Assembly (NCBI RefSeq): GCF_900101095.1
Contig: NZ_FNFM01000006.1
Location: forward strand, 190,101-254,100
Length of the DNA stretch: 64,000 nucleotides
Source: Actinopolyspora mzabensis
Lineage (GTDB): Bacteria > Actinomycetota > Actinomycetes > Mycobacteriales > Pseudonocardiaceae
Reading direction: 5' to 3'
Part shown: piece after piece, positions 62,833 to 64,000 of the stretch
Layout: each line of letters opens with the position of its first letter
Numbering within the stretch: the first letter of the stretch is position 1
Position numbers and translations under genes: made by a program
Notes under the pieces: generated by a model
Told to the model about the DNA's origin: nothing
The model's database searches: none
The model's input: the letters and a program-made list of their open reading frames with translations, nothing else

Positions 62833-63285
62833 ATGACATCCAGTACGACATCCGGCGGGCAGGCGGCGGACAGTACGCGGGAACGGTTGCGCGCCGCGGG
62901 GCTGCGCGCGACGAGCCCGCGAGTGGCCGTGCTCGGTTGGCTGTCCGACAATCCGCATTCCACCGCGGATCAGGTGGCGGGTGCCGTACGGCGGACTCTC
63001 GGCTCCGTCTCCACCCAGGCCGTCTACGACGTGCTGCACGCGTGCACTTCGGCCGGGCTGTTACGCAGGATCGAACCCGCCGGTCACCCGGCCAGGTTCG
63101 AATGCCGTACCGCCGACAACCATCATCATCTGGTGTGTCGGGCATGCGGCCGCGCCGAGGACGTGGACTGCGTCCACGGTTCGGCTCCGTGCCTGGTCCC
63201 CTCGTCGACCGCTGGCTACAGCATCGACGAGGCGGAAATCGTCTTCTGGGGTCTCTGCCCCGACTGCGCGTCCGCGACCGAATAG
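62833..63285 (+). CDS. Fur-family peroxide-type regulator (CatR/FurA-like)
   Basis: 150 residues. DNA-binding winged helix SPRVAVLGWLSDNPHSTADQ, then VAGAVRRTLGSVSTQAVYDV. The metal-binding region has ECRTADNHHHLVCRACGRAE (His cluster and CxxC), and a C-terminal GLCPDCA CxxC for structural zinc. It is directly upstream of a catalase on the same strand, the arrangement of Streptomyces catR-catA and mycobacterial furA-katG, so it probably represses the catalase until peroxide inactivates it. No ribosome binding site precedes the ATG. Confidence 0.9.
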   Translation: MTSSTTSGGQAADSTRERLRAAGLRATSPRVAVLGWLSDNPHSTADQVAGAVRRTLGSVSTQAVYDVLHACTSAGLLRRIEPAGHPARFECRTADNHHHLVCRACGRAEDVDCVHGSAPCLVPSSTAGYSIDEAEIVFWGLCPDCASATE

Positions 63286-63324
63286 TCGACGGACACCGTA
63301 ATCACCACACAAGGAGGGACGCTC

Positions 63325-64000
63325 GTGAGTTCGCCACGGCCCACGACGACCAACGCCGGTATCCCGGTGGCAAGCGACGACCACTCGCTGACGGCGGGCA
63401 CCAACGGTCCCACGCTGCTGCAGGACCACTACCTGATCGAGAAGAACGCCCAGTTCAACCGCGAGCGGGTGCCCGAGCGCGTGGTGCACGCCAAGGGCGG
63501 CGGCGCGTTCGGTTTCTTCGAGACAACCGAGGACGTCAGCCAGTACACCAAGGCCGCGCTGTTCCAGCCGGGCGTGAAGACCGAGACCCTGATCCGGTTC
63601 TCCTCGGTCGCGGGTGAGCTGGGGTCCCCCGACACCTGGCGTGACCCGCGCGGGACCGCGATCAAGTTCTACACCTCCGAGGGCAACTACGACCTCGTCG
63701 GCAACAACACCCCGGTGTTCTTCATCAGGGACGCCATCAAGTTCCCGGACTTCATCCACTCCCAGAAGCGCCGGGCCGACAACCACCTGCGTGACCACGA
63801 CATGCAGTGGGACTTCTGGAGCCAGTGCCCCGAATCGGCACACCAGGTGACCTGGCTGATGGGTGACCGGGGCATCCCGAAGACCTGGCGGAACATGAAC
63901 CTCTACGGTTCGCACACCTACCTGTGGGAGAACGCCAAGGGCGAGAAGTTCTGGGTCAAGTACCACTTCAAGACCGACCAGGGGCACGACTTCCTCACCC
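63325..64000 (+). CDS. katA: Monofunctional haem catalase (partial, 5' part)
   Basis: The first 225 residues of a clade-type catalase that dismutates hydrogen peroxide. [20 protein letters not shown] holds the active-site His, [20 protein letters not shown] and [20 protein letters not shown] the catalytic Asn. Frame open to the window end. GTG 63325 has AAGGAGGG 6-7 nt upstream. It lies 39 nt after the Fur-family regulator, probably one operon. Confidence 0.95.
   Translation, partial: MSSPRPTTTNAGIPVASDDHSLTAGTNGPTLLQDHYLIEKNAQFNRERVPERVVHAKGGGAFGFFETTEDVSQYTKAALFQPGVKTETLIRFSSVAGELGSPDTWRDPRGTAIKFYTSEGNYDLVGNNTPVFFIRDAIKFPDFIHSQKRRADNHLRDHDMQWDFWSQCPESAHQVTWLMGDRGIPKTWRNMNLYGSHTYLWENAKGEKFWVKYHFKTDQGHDFLT

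Overview
The window is a high-GC (about 70%) actinobacterial chromosome segment. An arabinogalactan-assembly locus (dprE1/dprE2, gtrA, an Emb arabinosyltransferase, glfT1, wzm/wzt) lies beside a proteasome activator with a GQYL tail. There is also a chaplin-like protein, LGFP repeats and a catR-catA type pair. This points to Pseudonocardiales, with Actinopolyspora or Saccharopolyspora-like genera plausible; the genus cannot be fixed from sequence alone. Several gene blocks match the Mycobacterium tuberculosis order recalled from memory (Rv3780-Rv3791, Rv3772, Rv3753-54, Rv3715-16/dnaX, leuA-ask-asd).

Layout. 1-13.0 kb: cell-envelope locus, mostly minus strand: partial LGFP protein, dprE2-dprE1, divergent gtrA, emb, wzm-wzt-glfT1, bpa and a quinone oxidoreductase. 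13.3-23.4 kb: secreted M28 aminopeptidase, a drug-type ABC exporter, tRNA-Ser(UGA), L,D-transpeptidase, chaplin-like protein, hisC, a dienelactone-hydrolase-like protein and acetoacetyl-CoA synthetase. 23.5-27.7 kb: tRNA-Ser(GCU) and tRNA-Arg(ACG), then an island remnant with a truncated tyrosine integrase, an Imm1 immunity gene, a DddA-like deaminase toxin, four small genes and an XRE regulator. 28-37.3 kb: DUF1540-like protein, cholesterol-oxidase-like flavoprotein, a His/Lys/Asp-rich exported protein, thiolase, tyrA, tadA with its partner, a CsbD protein, two more tRNA-Ser genes and a two-gene operon of secreted proteins. 37.4-42.2 kb: SRP RNA, dnaX, ybaB, recR and a uridine-kinase-like gene. 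42.4-48.3 kb: a complete dipeptide/oligopeptide ABC operon. 48.6-58.2 kb: leuA with a Leu-leader peptide, a pair of small membrane proteins, LysR, nitroreductase, a PIG-V-like mannosyltransferase, then ask-asd. 58.3-64 kb: Uma2 endonuclease-like protein, gluconate kinase and permease, a Fur/CatR regulator and the 5' part of a catalase.

The most unusual signal is non-coding. A family of structured intergenic repeats lies just past stop codons. One 88-nt hairpin module occurs three times, each 42-47 nt downstream of the stop of a membrane-protein gene on the minus strand. Two further modules form mosaics elsewhere. A related hairpin flanks the Uma2 gene on both sides. All four serine tRNA isoacceptors sit within 20 kb.

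Many starts lack a Shine-Dalgarno sequence but have a TANNNT box 6-7 nt upstream of ATG/GTG (dprE1, dnaX, the tadA partner, the leuA leader, lysR, gntK), which suggests widespread leaderless transcripts. Start choices below rest on this or on visible ribosome binding sites.
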